A DNA stretch of 13,786 nt, taken from assembly GCA_038117265.1 (NCBI GenBank), contig JAYOFO010000065.1:1-13786 (forward strand), written 5' to 3'. Source of the DNA: JAYPUG01 sp038117265 (GTDB lineage: Bacteria > Pseudomonadota > Alphaproteobacteria > UBA6615). Positions 1 to 7,159 of this stretch are shown in pieces (position 1 is the stretch's first letter; the number at the start of each line of letters is the position of its first letter). The translations under genes and the position numbers were made by a program. The notes beneath the pieces were generated by a model that searched no databases, was not told the origin of the DNA, and was given only the letters and a program-made list of their open reading frames with translations.

Positions 1-557
1 CCGCAGCGGCGCAGGCCGTTCTGCCGGCACGCACGGCGGAGTTGCTGATCCTCGGTGCCGGCCCGGACGCACGCGCGTTCGCCGCCGCCGTGGCGTCGGG
101 TGCGGCCGGCGCGCGGCCCGCGAAGATCACCCTGTCGAGCATCGACGCCAAGGACCTGGCCGAGGTACGCAAGCGGCTGACCGGCGACGGCCAGGCGTTG
201 CCGGTCGAGATTCGCCACGTCGAGAATGCCGGCGAACACGACCGCCTCCTGGCCCTGATGCCGCCGGGGAGCGCCATCGTCAGCGCGCATGACGATCCGA
301 CGGCATCGCCGGTCGGTGCCGCCGCGCTGTTCCCGCACCAGAGCACCGTCTGCGACCTGCTCGCGCCGCTGGGCGCCTCGCGCCTCCTCGCCGAGGCCGC
401 GCGTCCACGCGCCGCCTCCGAACTCGTCATCCACGACAGCACGCCGTATCGCACCGAGCGCGCATTCGCCATCCTGCACAAGATGTTCGGGGCCGAGGCG
501 AGCGACCGCCAGGAAGCCGCGCTGCGCAAGGCGATCGAAAAGCACCTGGCGAACTAG
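1..557 (+). CDS. Shikimate-dehydrogenase-like protein, C-terminal part (5' truncated)
   Basis: The reading frame is open from base 3 at the left edge to a TAG at 555-557, so only about the last 184 residues are present and the true start lies outside. The visible part opens with a Rossmann-type nucleotide-binding stretch (LLILGAGPDARAF), comparable to the GAGGAARA loop of AroE-family NADP-binding domains. Later come a segment reading TVCDLLAPLGASRLL and a C-terminal helical tail. Their spacing resembles the D-L-x-Y-N-P-x-x-T-x-L-L strand and closing helix of shikimate/quinate dehydrogenases. The family's catalytic Lys/Asp in the N-terminal substrate domain is off the window and cannot be checked. 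It is convergent with the aldolase/SDR gene, 13 nt away, with no visible terminator. It could instead be another Rossmann oxidoreductase; the family call is moderate to weak. Confidence 0.5.
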   Translation, partial: AAAQAVLPARTAELLILGAGPDARAFAAAVASGAAGARPAKITLSSIDAKDLAEVRKRLTGDGQALPVEIRHVENAGEHDRLLALMPPGSAIVSAHDDPTASPVGAAALFPHQSTVCDLLAPLGASRLLAEAARPRAASELVIHDSTPYRTERAFAILHKMFGAEASDRQEAALRKAIEKHLAN

Positions 558-570
558 GATATTTCGGCAA

Positions 571-2622
571 TCAGCGAAGCGCCGCCTCGATGTTGCCGCC
601 GTCGACGGTTAGCACCGCGGCGGTCGTCCGGTCGGCCAGCGCCAGGTCGACGAAGGCCCGGGCCACGTCCTCGGCGCGAACCTCGCGCCGGAGCAGGTTC
701 CCCGCCATGTAGTCCGCCTCGCTGAGCCCGCGCGCCTTCGAGCGCGAACGCACCATCTCGTCGGTGAGCAGGCCGCTGCGGATGCGGTCGGCGTTGACCG
801 CGTTGGACCGGATGCCCTCGTTGCCGTGGTCCAGCGCGTACTGGCGCGACAGGAACAGGGTCGCGGCCTTGGGCAGACCATAGGGGCCGAAGTCGCGCCC
901 GGGGTTCACCGCCTGCTTGGAGGTGTTGAACAGCAGGCAGCCGCCGGTGCCCTGGACTCGCATGATCGCGACGGCCGCCTGGGCGACCCGCTGGTGGGCG
1001 AAGAAGTTGAGCTCGAAGCTCTTGCGGAGCGTCGCGTCGTCGACCTCGCCAATCCGGCCCTGCCAAGCCGCCCCGGCATTCGACACCAGAATGTCGACGC
1101 CCCCATAGCGGTTGCAGATCGCAGCGAACGCGGCGGCCACCGAGCGGTCGTCGGTGACGTCGCACGCCAGCGCGAGCCCACCGATTTCCGCCGTCAGTTC
1201 GGTGACGGCGGACCGGTCCACGTCGAGCAGCGCGACCTCCGCCCCCTCGGCACGGAATGCCCTTGCCGTCGCACGCCCGATCGCACCGCCAGCGCCCGTG
1301 ATCGCCACCACCTGGCGCGCCAGGGGTTTTTCCCTCGCGCTGCCGAGCTTCGCCTGCTCAAGCGACCAGTGCTCGATGTCGAACATGTCGGGCTCGGAAA
1401 TCGAGCGGAACCGCCCGATTGCCTCGGCGTCGGTGATGACCTCGACGTTGTTCTGGTAGACGTCCGCCGCGATATCGGCCGCACCGGCACTGTTACCGAC
1501 CGCAAAGAACCCCAGCCCCGGGACCAGCAGCACCCGCGGCACCGGATCGAGGGGTTTCTTGGGGTCGCGCGAATCGCTGTTGTTGCGCGCGAAATAGGCC
1601 CGGTAATCGTCGGCGAAGCGCGCGATGGCACGTTCCGCACCCGCATAGAACCGGTCGAGATCGCCCGAATCGGCCGGCGGCAGGATCACCGGCGTCGGCT
1701 TGATCCGGATCGCGTGGTCGGGCGTGACCGTACCCTGGCGCGCATAGCGGGCCACGTCGGCGCCCGAGACGAAGCGCTTGATGGCCGGGCTGGTGCGGAA
1801 GGTCATGACATAGCGGGTCGGCGCGTCGCGCGTTCCCTCCGCCAGCATGCCACGCAAGCGCGGCGCGATCTCGGCCACCTTTGCCGGGCGACCCGGAACC
1901 TTGGCGGACGGCACGAACACCGGCTTGGACCGCCCCTGGCGCAGCCGCCGCTCGGCGAGGCTCACCAGGTCGATCATCCGGCCATAGGCCTCCTCGGCGC
2001 TCTCCCCGAAGGAGAAGATGCCGTGCTTCAGCAGCACCAGCCCCTCGACGTCGGGATGATTCGCATGCACGGCCGCGCACGCCTTGGCCAGCGCGAAACC
2101 CGGCATGATGTAGCGAACCAGCGCCACCCGGTCGCCAAAGACCTCGCTGCAGATCTTCGCGCCGTCGGGCTGGTCGGTCAGCGCGAGCACCGCCGTCGAA
2201 TGGGTGTGGTCGACGAACTTGTGAGGCAGGAAGGCGTGCAGCAGGGTCTCGACCGACGGGTTGGGCGCCTTCGAATCCAGCAGGTTGCGGCGCTGGACGT
2301 TGACCATGTCCTCGTCGGACAGCCGGTCGAGCGAGATCAGCTCGCGCAGCGGCGCCAGGCGAACCGCCGGCAGGCCAGCCGGCTCGATGTCGCCCATGTC
2401 CCAGCCGCTGCCCTTGACGCACAGCACCTCGACGGCCTCGCCGGTCACGTCGGTGGCCGTCGTCTTCACCGAGGTGTTGCCGCCGCCATGCAGCACCAGC
2501 CGCGGGTCGTTGCCCAGCAGGCGCGTCGTATAGACCCGCCGCGCCAGGTCGGCGTTGATGTCGTCGGCCGCATAGCGGCGCATGAAGGCGCGTGCCGCAC
2601 GCTCGGAGAACAGGTTCTTCAT
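571..2622 (-). CDS. Bifunctional class II aldolase / short-chain dehydrogenase (RhaD-type fusion)
   Basis: 683 aa, the usual length of fused rhamnulose-1-phosphate aldolase/alcohol dehydrogenases. Residues 1-420 are a class II (zinc) aldolase/adducin domain: phosphate/substrate loop LHGGGNTS (44-51), a GSGWDMG segment (71-77), Glu125 in PSVETLLHA, and zinc-type histidines H139 and H141 (DHTHS) and H200 (LLKHG). Residues 437-683 are a complete classical SDR: TGAGGAIG cofactor loop (442-449), NAG (515-517), Ser568, and the YxxxK pair Y581/K585. In characterised relatives the aldolase splits an L-ketose 1-phosphate to DHAP plus lactaldehyde and the SDR oxidises the aldehyde. The start is the ATG at 2622, 11 nt after the preceding stop; it has no clear Shine-Dalgarno, so translational coupling is likely. 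The open frame continues upstream of this ATG, but only as an antisense-like extension over the hydrolase gene. It is the last gene of a four-gene operon. No rhamnose isomerase or kinase is nearby, so the true substrate is open. Confidence 0.88.
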   Translation of the reverse strand: MKNLFSERAARAFMRRYAADDINADLARRVYTTRLLGNDPRLVLHGGGNTSVKTTATDVTGEAVEVLCVKGSGWDMGDIEPAGLPAVRLAPLRELISLDRLSDEDMVNVQRRNLLDSKAPNPSVETLLHAFLPHKFVDHTHSTAVLALTDQPDGAKICSEVFGDRVALVRYIMPGFALAKACAAVHANHPDVEGLVLLKHGIFSFGESAEEAYGRMIDLVSLAERRLRQGRSKPVFVPSAKVPGRPAKVAEIAPRLRGMLAEGTRDAPTRYVMTFRTSPAIKRFVSGADVARYARQGTVTPDHAIRIKPTPVILPPADSGDLDRFYAGAERAIARFADDYRAYFARNNSDSRDPKKPLDPVPRVLLVPGLGFFAVGNSAGAADIAADVYQNNVEVITDAEAIGRFRSISEPDMFDIEHWSLEQAKLGSAREKPLARQVVAITGAGGAIGRATARAFRAEGAEVALLDVDRSAVTELTAEIGGLALACDVTDDRSVAAAFAAICNRYGGVDILVSNAGAAWQGRIGEVDDATLRKSFELNFFAHQRVAQAAVAIMRVQGTGGCLLFNTSKQAVNPGRDFGPYGLPKAATLFLSRQYALDHGNEGIRSNAVNADRIRSGLLTDEMVRSRSKARGLSEADYMAGNLLRREVRAEDVARAFVDLALADRTTAAVLTVDGGNIEAALR

Positions 2623-2633
2623 GGGACCCGCGT

Positions 2634-3539
2634 CTACAGATATTCCGCGAACCATGCGAGGGCTTCCGCCTTCTGGATCGCGTGCTTCTCGGCGTTGCAG
2701 AACTGGTAGGATTCGTAGTGCTGCGCGCCGGGCAGCTTCACCAGCTTCTTGGGCTCGCCCAGCGCCGCATAGCAGGACAGCTGCTCGGAGGGCGGCACCA
2801 GATTGTCGTTCTCGGCATAGATCATCAGCACCGGGCGCGGAGAAATACGGTGCGCCACCCATTCCGGCTTGTAGCGCATGTTGGCCGTTGCGCTCTCCAG
2901 ATCGTATTCGGGGTTGTAGCGGTCGCTCTTGGAGTGGAACTGGTCGAGCACCATCTGGGTGTGCGGGTCGGTGAGCATGATCTCGGGCAGCGCGATCATC
3001 GTCTTCTCGCCGGTCAGCACGCGCCGGCGCTCGGCCTCCTCGACCTTCGCCTTGAACGCCTCCCACTCGTGCGGGCGGCGCACCGACTGCATCCAGCGCG
3101 CGCCGTCGGCGACCATCACCGCCGAGACCACCACCTTCACCCGCTCGTCGAAGGCGGCGCACCAGATTGCGTGCGCACCGCCATAGCTGGAGCCGTAGAA
3201 GCCGATCCGCTCGGGATCGACCCCGTCGACCGTCTGCAGGTAGGTCACGCCGTCATAGATGCTCTGGGCCTGTTCGAGCGGCCGGTGGCGGCCCCGCTCA
3301 CCCTCGCTGATGCCGAAGCCGGGATAGTCGTGGGACAGCACGAAGTAGCCGTTCTCCCAGAGCCACCGGGGCACGTCCATGCCATAGACGTCCTTCATGC
3401 CGGAATAGCCGTGCAGCACGCAGATGCCCGGGCGTGGCGGGTCGCCCGGCTTCCAGTCCCTCGGCCGGTACAGGTAGGCGGCAATCTTCCTGCCGTCCGA
3501 GTAATACTCGATCTCGTCCCAGACCTTCTCGTATGCCAT
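2634..3539 (-). CDS. Alpha/beta hydrolase (COG1073-like, esterase/dienelactone-hydrolase type)
   Basis: 301 aa soluble alpha/beta-hydrolase-fold enzyme. Oxyanion-side motif LHGYSG (42-47), nucleophile elbow G-S-S118-Y-G (116-120), acid D245 in AENDNLVPP, and H274 in GAQHYE give a complete Ser-Asp-His triad. The region between residues 145 and 225 is rich in charged helices and probably forms a cap. A Ser nucleophile means ester, lactone, amide or C-C hydrolysis rather than dehalogenation. There is no signal peptide. The start ATG at 3539 is preceded by a strong GGGGAGGG Shine-Dalgarno at about 4-5 nt. It lies 41 nt downstream of the second dehalogenase stop and 11 nt upstream of the aldolase/SDR ATG, so it is an internal operon gene. 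It is not closely related to the two dehalogenases, so it is a separate recruitment and not a third duplicate. Exact substrate unknown. Confidence 0.82.
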   Translation of the reverse strand: MAYEKVWDEIEYYSDGRKIAAYLYRPRDWKPGDPPRPGICVLHGYSGMKDVYGMDVPRWLWENGYFVLSHDYPGFGISEGERGRHRPLEQAQSIYDGVTYLQTVDGVDPERIGFYGSSYGGAHAIWCAAFDERVKVVVSAVMVADGARWMQSVRRPHEWEAFKAKVEEAERRRVLTGEKTMIALPEIMLTDPHTQMVLDQFHSKSDRYNPEYDLESATANMRYKPEWVAHRISPRPVLMIYAENDNLVPPSEQLSCYAALGEPKKLVKLPGAQHYESYQFCNAEKHAIQKAEALAWFAEYL

Positions 3540-3580
3540 CGGGCCCTCCCCGTCGTTCGAAGGCGTGCGCTACGGCTCGC

Positions 3581-4468
3581 TTACAACCCGGCGTGCCACG
3601 CGGCAAGGGCCTTGCCGATGTCGTCGGGCGAATCCTCCTGCGGGTGGTGCAGCCCGCGCACGACCACCTCGGTCGCGTTCGACCAGGAGCGCAGTATCTC
3701 CAGGTCCTTCTCGAAGACGATCTGGCCGGGTTCGACGTTGATGAACAGCTTGGGCACGTCGTTGGTGCGCATCCAGTCCGACAGCGTGTCCATCAGCGCC
3801 GCCACGTCGGCCGGTTCGCCCTCGATGGGAATCTGGCGCGGCCAGGTGAGCGTCGCGCGCCGGCCCTCGCCCGGCTCGGCATAGGGGCGGCGAATCTCGG
3901 CCATGGCCGCATCGTCGATGTCGCGCATCACGCCGGCGGTGAACACCTTCTCGACGAAGAAGTTCTGCCCCAGCACCAGGGTCTCGCCCTCCTCCGTGCG
4001 CAGCCGCTTGAGCATCTGGCCGACCGCGTCGGGATAGTCGTCATAGCTCTCGTGGTTGCAGACCAGCACCTCGCAATAGGCCAGCCCCTTGATCCGGTCC
4101 GCATGGCGATGCGCCCAGCTCATGCCCAGCGGCCCGCCCCAGTCGTGCATCAAGAAGGTGACGTCGTCGGCCACGCCCAGCGCGTCGAGAACCCCATCGA
4201 TATAGGTCTGGTGCTCGGCCAGGGTGTAGGAGCCCGGGCCGCTGTCGGGCAGCCACGCCGAATCCCCCTGGCCGATATTGTCGATGGCGATCAGCCGCGC
4301 CCGGCCCTCCAGGTGGGGCATGATGTTGCGCCACATGTACGACGAGGTGGTGTTGCCGTGCAGGAAGACCACGGGGTCGCCCGCGCCGTGCTCGACAAAG
4401 GCCATGCGCCGGCCCTGCACCTCGGCGAACCGCTTCTCGTAGGGCATGCGTGGGCTGATATCGGTCAT
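3581..4468 (-). CDS. Haloalkane dehalogenase, HLD-II type (tandem paralogue 2)
   Basis: 295 aa, typical for LinB/DhaA. All catalytic positions of subfamily II are visible: nucleophile D109 and halide-binding W110 in HDWGG, second halide-binding N39 in HGN, acid E133 (AYCEV), and base H274 in GLHHPQEDSP, matching LinB's AHFIQEDSP. Further LinB-like blocks are SSYMWRNIMPH (42-52), AIDNIGQGDS (61-70) and PRQIPIEGEPADV (210-222). The expected reaction is hydrolysis of a terminal C-halogen bond to alcohol plus halide, in the cytoplasm. The residue after N39 is Thr where LinB and DhaA have Pro. A GAGGA Shine-Dalgarno precedes the ATG at 4468. It lies 22 nt downstream of its paralogue, with about 66 % identity and no gaps over 295 positions (counted by hand). 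A non-dehalogenase activity remains possible, as in Renilla luciferase, which belongs to the same subfamily. Confidence 0.9.
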   Translation of the reverse strand: MTDISPRMPYEKRFAEVQGRRMAFVEHGAGDPVVFLHGNTTSSYMWRNIMPHLEGRARLIAIDNIGQGDSAWLPDSGPGSYTLAEHQTYIDGVLDALGVADDVTFLMHDWGGPLGMSWAHRHADRIKGLAYCEVLVCNHESYDDYPDAVGQMLKRLRTEEGETLVLGQNFFVEKVFTAGVMRDIDDAAMAEIRRPYAEPGEGRRATLTWPRQIPIEGEPADVAALMDTLSDWMRTNDVPKLFINVEPGQIVFEKDLEILRSWSNATEVVVRGLHHPQEDSPDDIGKALAAWHAGL

Positions 4469-4490
4469 GGTGTCTTCCTCGTGCCGGGGG

Positions 4491-5378
4491 TCAGATCGAA
4501 CGGTACCAGTCGGCCAGGCCGCGCCCGATCTCGTCGGGCGAATCCTCCTGCGGATGGTGCAGGCCGCGAACCTTGATGCGCGACTGGTTGGGCCAGCTCG
4601 CGATGATCTCGCAGTCGCGCCCGAAGACGATCTGGCCGGGATCGGCCTCGATGAACAGCTTCGGGCAATCCGTCGTCGCGACCCACCCCGCCAGCCTCTC
4701 GCTCAGCTCCGCGACCGCGCGCGGCTCGCCGCCGATGGGTATCTGGCGCACCCAGGACAGGGTCGGCCGGCGCGCCTCGCCCGGTTCCTCGTAGGGCCGG
4801 CGAATCTCGGCCATGGTCTCGGCGTCGATCTCGCGCAGCACGCCGCCGGTGAAGACCCGTTCGACGAAGAAATTGTCTTCGAGCACCAGCGCTTCGCCCT
4901 CGGGCCCGCGCGCGCGGCGCAGGCGCTCGCCATGTCCGTCGGGATAGGCCTCGTAGCTCTCGTGGTTGGCGACGACGATCTCGCAATGGGCGAGGCCCTT
5001 GATCGCGTCCGGATGCCGCTCGGCCCAGGACAGGCCCAGCGTGCCGCCCCAGTCGTGCATCACGAAGGTCACCTTCCCGGTCACCCCCAGCGCGGCGAGC
5101 GCCCCGTCGAAGTACATCTGGTGTTCGGGGATCATGTAGCTGTGCGGCCCGCTGTCGGGCAGCTTGTCGGAATCGCCCTGGCCGATGTTATCGATGGCGA
5201 TCAGCCGGCCCAGCCCCTCCAGATGCGGCATGATGTTGCGCCACATGTAGGACGAGGTGGCATTGCCGTGGACGAAGACGATGGGGTCGCCAGTGCCTTC
5301 GTCGACGCAGGCCATGCGCCGGCCGGCCACCTCGATGAACGTCTTCACATAGCGCATGCGCGGGTCGATCGCGGGCAT
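4491..5378 (-). CDS. Haloalkane dehalogenase, HLD-II type (tandem paralogue 1, first gene of operon)
   Basis: 295 aa, the same length as its downstream paralogue and alignable without gaps. The catalytic set is intact at the same positions: N39 (HGN), D109-W110 (HDWGG), E133 (AHCEI) and H274 (GLHHPQEDSP). GDSDKL (68-73) and ARRPTLSW (202-209) closely match LinB as I remember it. Expected role: hydrolytic dehalogenation of a haloalkane or halo-cycloalkane. The residue after N39 is Ala, not the usual Pro. The start is the ATG at 5378, with GGGAGG four nt upstream; the frame stays open further upstream, but that extension has no homology-like content and crosses the promoter region. As first gene of the 5378-571 operon it is divergent from the VOC/MFS pair. 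A CATATT (complement of 5408-5413) about 30 nt upstream is a possible -10 element. Confidence 0.9.
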   Translation of the reverse strand: MPAIDPRMRYVKTFIEVAGRRMACVDEGTGDPIVFVHGNATSSYMWRNIMPHLEGLGRLIAIDNIGQGDSDKLPDSGPHSYMIPEHQMYFDGALAALGVTGKVTFVMHDWGGTLGLSWAERHPDAIKGLAHCEIVVANHESYEAYPDGHGERLRRARGPEGEALVLEDNFFVERVFTGGVLREIDAETMAEIRRPYEEPGEARRPTLSWVRQIPIGGEPRAVAELSERLAGWVATTDCPKLFIEADPGQIVFGRDCEIIASWPNQSRIKVRGLHHPQEDSPDEIGRGLADWYRSI

Positions 5379-5517
5379 CGTGCCTCCCGGGCTGGTCCCT
5401 TCCGGACAATATGTTTCGACGGGACGGCGGTCCACCGCACGGCCGGCACACGTGTTTTGAAACGCGCACAAGGATTGCGGCGCATGCAGGCCGCGGCGTG
5501 CTAGTTTGCGCGCCGCC
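5379..5517. promoter_or_regulatory. Divergent promoter region between dehalogenase operon and VOC/MFS pair
   Basis: 139 nt with no gene, so it must hold the promoters for both directions. On the minus strand a CATATT (complement of 5408-5413) is a possible -10 element, but no good -35 is seen. On the plus strand a TAGTTT at 5502-5507 lies only 10 nt before the VOC ATG, suggesting a very short or leaderless transcript. An 8-bp palindrome ACACGTGT at 5448-5455 sits near the middle and could be part of an operator. All three calls are by eye. Confidence 0.4.
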
Positions 5518-5931
5518 ATGACCGAACACGTCCACCACACCCACCTGTTCACGCAAGATATCGACGCCACCATCGCCTGGTGGCGCGAGATGCTGGGCGC
5601 GGAGGTCGCTTTCGACGGCGACTTCGGCGGCGCGCGCAACGTCTTCCTGCGGGTCGGGTCGGGCCGCATCCACCTCTACGAGCAGCCGCCGCGCGGCGAC
5701 GGGCCGGGCGCTGTGCACCATATCGGCATCCGCACCGACGACCTCGAGGCGCTGGAGGCAAGGCTGCGTGCCAAGGGCGTCGCCTTCCGCAGCGGAATCC
5801 GCGACTTCGGGGCGTGGAAGTACATCATGTGCCCGGCCCCCGACGGGGTCCTGCTCGAGCTGTTCCAGGCCGACCCGGAGAAGCTCGGCGGCGCGGCGGG
5901 CGCATACTTCGCCGACTGGCTCGGCGACTGA
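5518..5931 (+). CDS. VOC-fold (glyoxalase/bleomycin-resistance/dioxygenase superfamily) protein
   Basis: 137 aa from the ATG at 5518; a TTG four codons upstream is less likely. Two beta-alpha-beta-beta-beta modules are recognisable. The first begins VHHTHLFTQDID (5-16) and ends RIHLYEQP (50-57). The second begins AVHHIGIRTDDL (65-76) and ends GVLLELFQ (110-117). Probable metal ligands are H7 or H9, E55, H68 and E114, the usual pattern of a VOC metal site. The reaction could be lyase, epimerase, dioxygenase or drug-binding; the sequence does not decide. No Shine-Dalgarno is visible before the ATG, and TAGTTT 10 nt upstream suggests leaderless expression. It is divergent from the dehalogenases and 10 nt ahead of the MFS transporter, so the two are probably co-transcribed. 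This pairing could be drug/fosfomycin-like resistance or pathway support. Confidence 0.8.
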   Translation: MTEHVHHTHLFTQDIDATIAWWREMLGAEVAFDGDFGGARNVFLRVGSGRIHLYEQPPRGDGPGAVHHIGIRTDDLEALEARLRAKGVAFRSGIRDFGAWKYIMCPAPDGVLLELFQADPEKLGGAAGAYFADWLGD

Positions 5932-5941
5932 GGCCGCAAAC

Positions 5942-7138
5942 GTGAGCGACGCCTCCCCGGCGGCGAAGCCGGCCGCCCCGCCGATCTTCTTCCTGGGCAC
6001 GCTCGCCGCGATCAGCCCGATCTCGCTGGGCATCGCCGTTCAGTCGATCCCGGCGATCGCCACCGATTTCAATGCGTCCTACGCCTCGGCCCAGCTCATC
6101 GTTTCGGTGTTCCTGCTGAGTTTCGCGGTCTCGCAGCTCGTGGTCGGCCCCATGTCCGACCGGTTCGGGCGCAAGCCGGTCCTGTATGCCGGCCTCGGCC
6201 TGTATGGCGCGGCCAGCATCGCGGCCGCCTTTGCCCCCAGCATCGACATCCTGGTGCTTGCGCGCCTGGCCCAGGGCGCGGGCGGCTGCGCGGCGCTGAT
6301 CACCTCGCGCGCGGTGGTGCAGGACAGCTATCGCGGCCTCGAGGCCGCGCAGATGATGGCCTTCGTCGCGATGCTACAGTCGGTGGCGCCGGCCATCGGC
6401 CCCGTGATCGGCGGCGGCATCGATGCCGTTTTCGGCTGGCGCGCGATCTTCGGCTTCCTCGCCATCGCCGCGGGCCTGCTGGCGCTGGGAAGCATGGCCT
6501 GGCTGCGCGAGACGCGCCCGGTCACGGCCGAGGGCGTCGCCAGCTGGGCGACGATCCTGATGCGCTATGCCCGCCTGCTCCGCTCGCGGCTGTATTTGGG
6601 CTACACGCTGACCTTCGCGTTCGGGACGACCGGCTTCTTCGGCTTCGTCGCCGTCGGTCCGGCGCTGCTGATCGAGGAACGCGGGCTCGACCCGTTCGGC
6701 TTCTCGCTTACGCTGATGGTCGTCTCGACCCAGTTCGTGGTCGGCTCCTACACGGCCAGCCGGCTCGTGCGCCGCTACGGGCTCGACCGGACCCTGTGGA
6801 TGGGCGCCGCCGGCGTCTCGTTCGCCGCCTTACTGCTCTATGCGTTCGCGGACCGGACGAGCATCGCCGCCGTGATCGTTCCCATCGCGGTCTATGCCCT
6901 GTTCAATGGGTTCATTTTCCCCAACGCCATGGCCGGTGCGACCGGCGTCGACCCGATGATCGCGGGGTCGGCCGCCTCGTTCCTGGGCTTCGTACAGCTC
7001 GGCCTGGGCGCGGTGATCGCCTTCGTGCTCAGCAACCTGCCGACGGCCGACGTGGTTCCGCTCGCCACCAGCCTGATCGGGCTGGGCGTGCTGACCGCGG
7101 CCGGGATGGTCCTCGTCCTGACCGCCCAGCGGCGGTGA
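5942..7138 (+). CDS. MFS transporter, Bcr/CflA (DHA1) drug-efflux type
   Basis: 398 aa inner-membrane protein with about twelve hydrophobic segments in a 6+6 arrangement. The family signature GPMSDRFGRKP (69-79) sits between TM2 and TM3. ARLAQGAGG (107-115) and the following SRAVVQD (122-128) in TM4 are typical of Bcr/CflA proton-coupled exporters. The start is a GTG at 5942, chosen because it begins ten nt after the VOC stop, has GAGG eight nt upstream, and leaves a short cytoplasmic tail before TM1 (starting about residue 14). Further upstream the frame overlaps the VOC gene. Members export chloramphenicol, bicyclomycin, sulfonamides or metabolites; direction and substrate here are unknown. 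Next to dehalogenases it may export a toxic intermediate or the halogenated compound. It is convergent with glcB, 21 nt away. Confidence 0.87.
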   Translation: MSDASPAAKPAAPPIFFLGTLAAISPISLGIAVQSIPAIATDFNASYASAQLIVSVFLLSFAVSQLVVGPMSDRFGRKPVLYAGLGLYGAASIAAAFAPSIDILVLARLAQGAGGCAALITSRAVVQDSYRGLEAAQMMAFVAMLQSVAPAIGPVIGGGIDAVFGWRAIFGFLAIAAGLLALGSMAWLRETRPVTAEGVASWATILMRYARLLRSRLYLGYTLTFAFGTTGFFGFVAVGPALLIEERGLDPFGFSLTLMVVSTQFVVGSYTASRLVRRYGLDRTLWMGAAGVSFAALLLYAFADRTSIAAVIVPIAVYALFNGFIFPNAMAGATGVDPMIAGSAASFLGFVQLGLGAVIAFVLSNLPTADVVPLATSLIGLGVLTAAGMVLVLTAQRR

Positions 7139-7159
7139 AAGAGGACCAGCGACCCGATT

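Noticed and set aside
2623..3162. In-frame upstream extension of the aldolase/SDR gene by about 180 residues
   Set aside because: It overlaps the hydrolase gene in another frame on the same strand, is Arg/Gly-rich shadow sequence, and the aldolase domain begins normally at MKNLFSE.
5448..5455. ACACGTGT palindrome as a specific operator
   Set aside because: Eight bp is too short to call alone in G+C-rich DNA; mentioned only as part of the promoter region.
826..5504. A series of long plus-strand open frames opposite the dehalogenase operon
   Set aside because: They mirror the real genes on the minus strand, are rich in Arg/His/Gly/Val, have no recognisable domains, and are expected from stop-codon scarcity in G+C-rich DNA.
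7139..7159. Gap between convergent MFS and glcB genes, checked for a terminator
   Set aside because: 21 nt with no stem or T-run; the other convergent gaps (558-570, 9943-9957) also show none.
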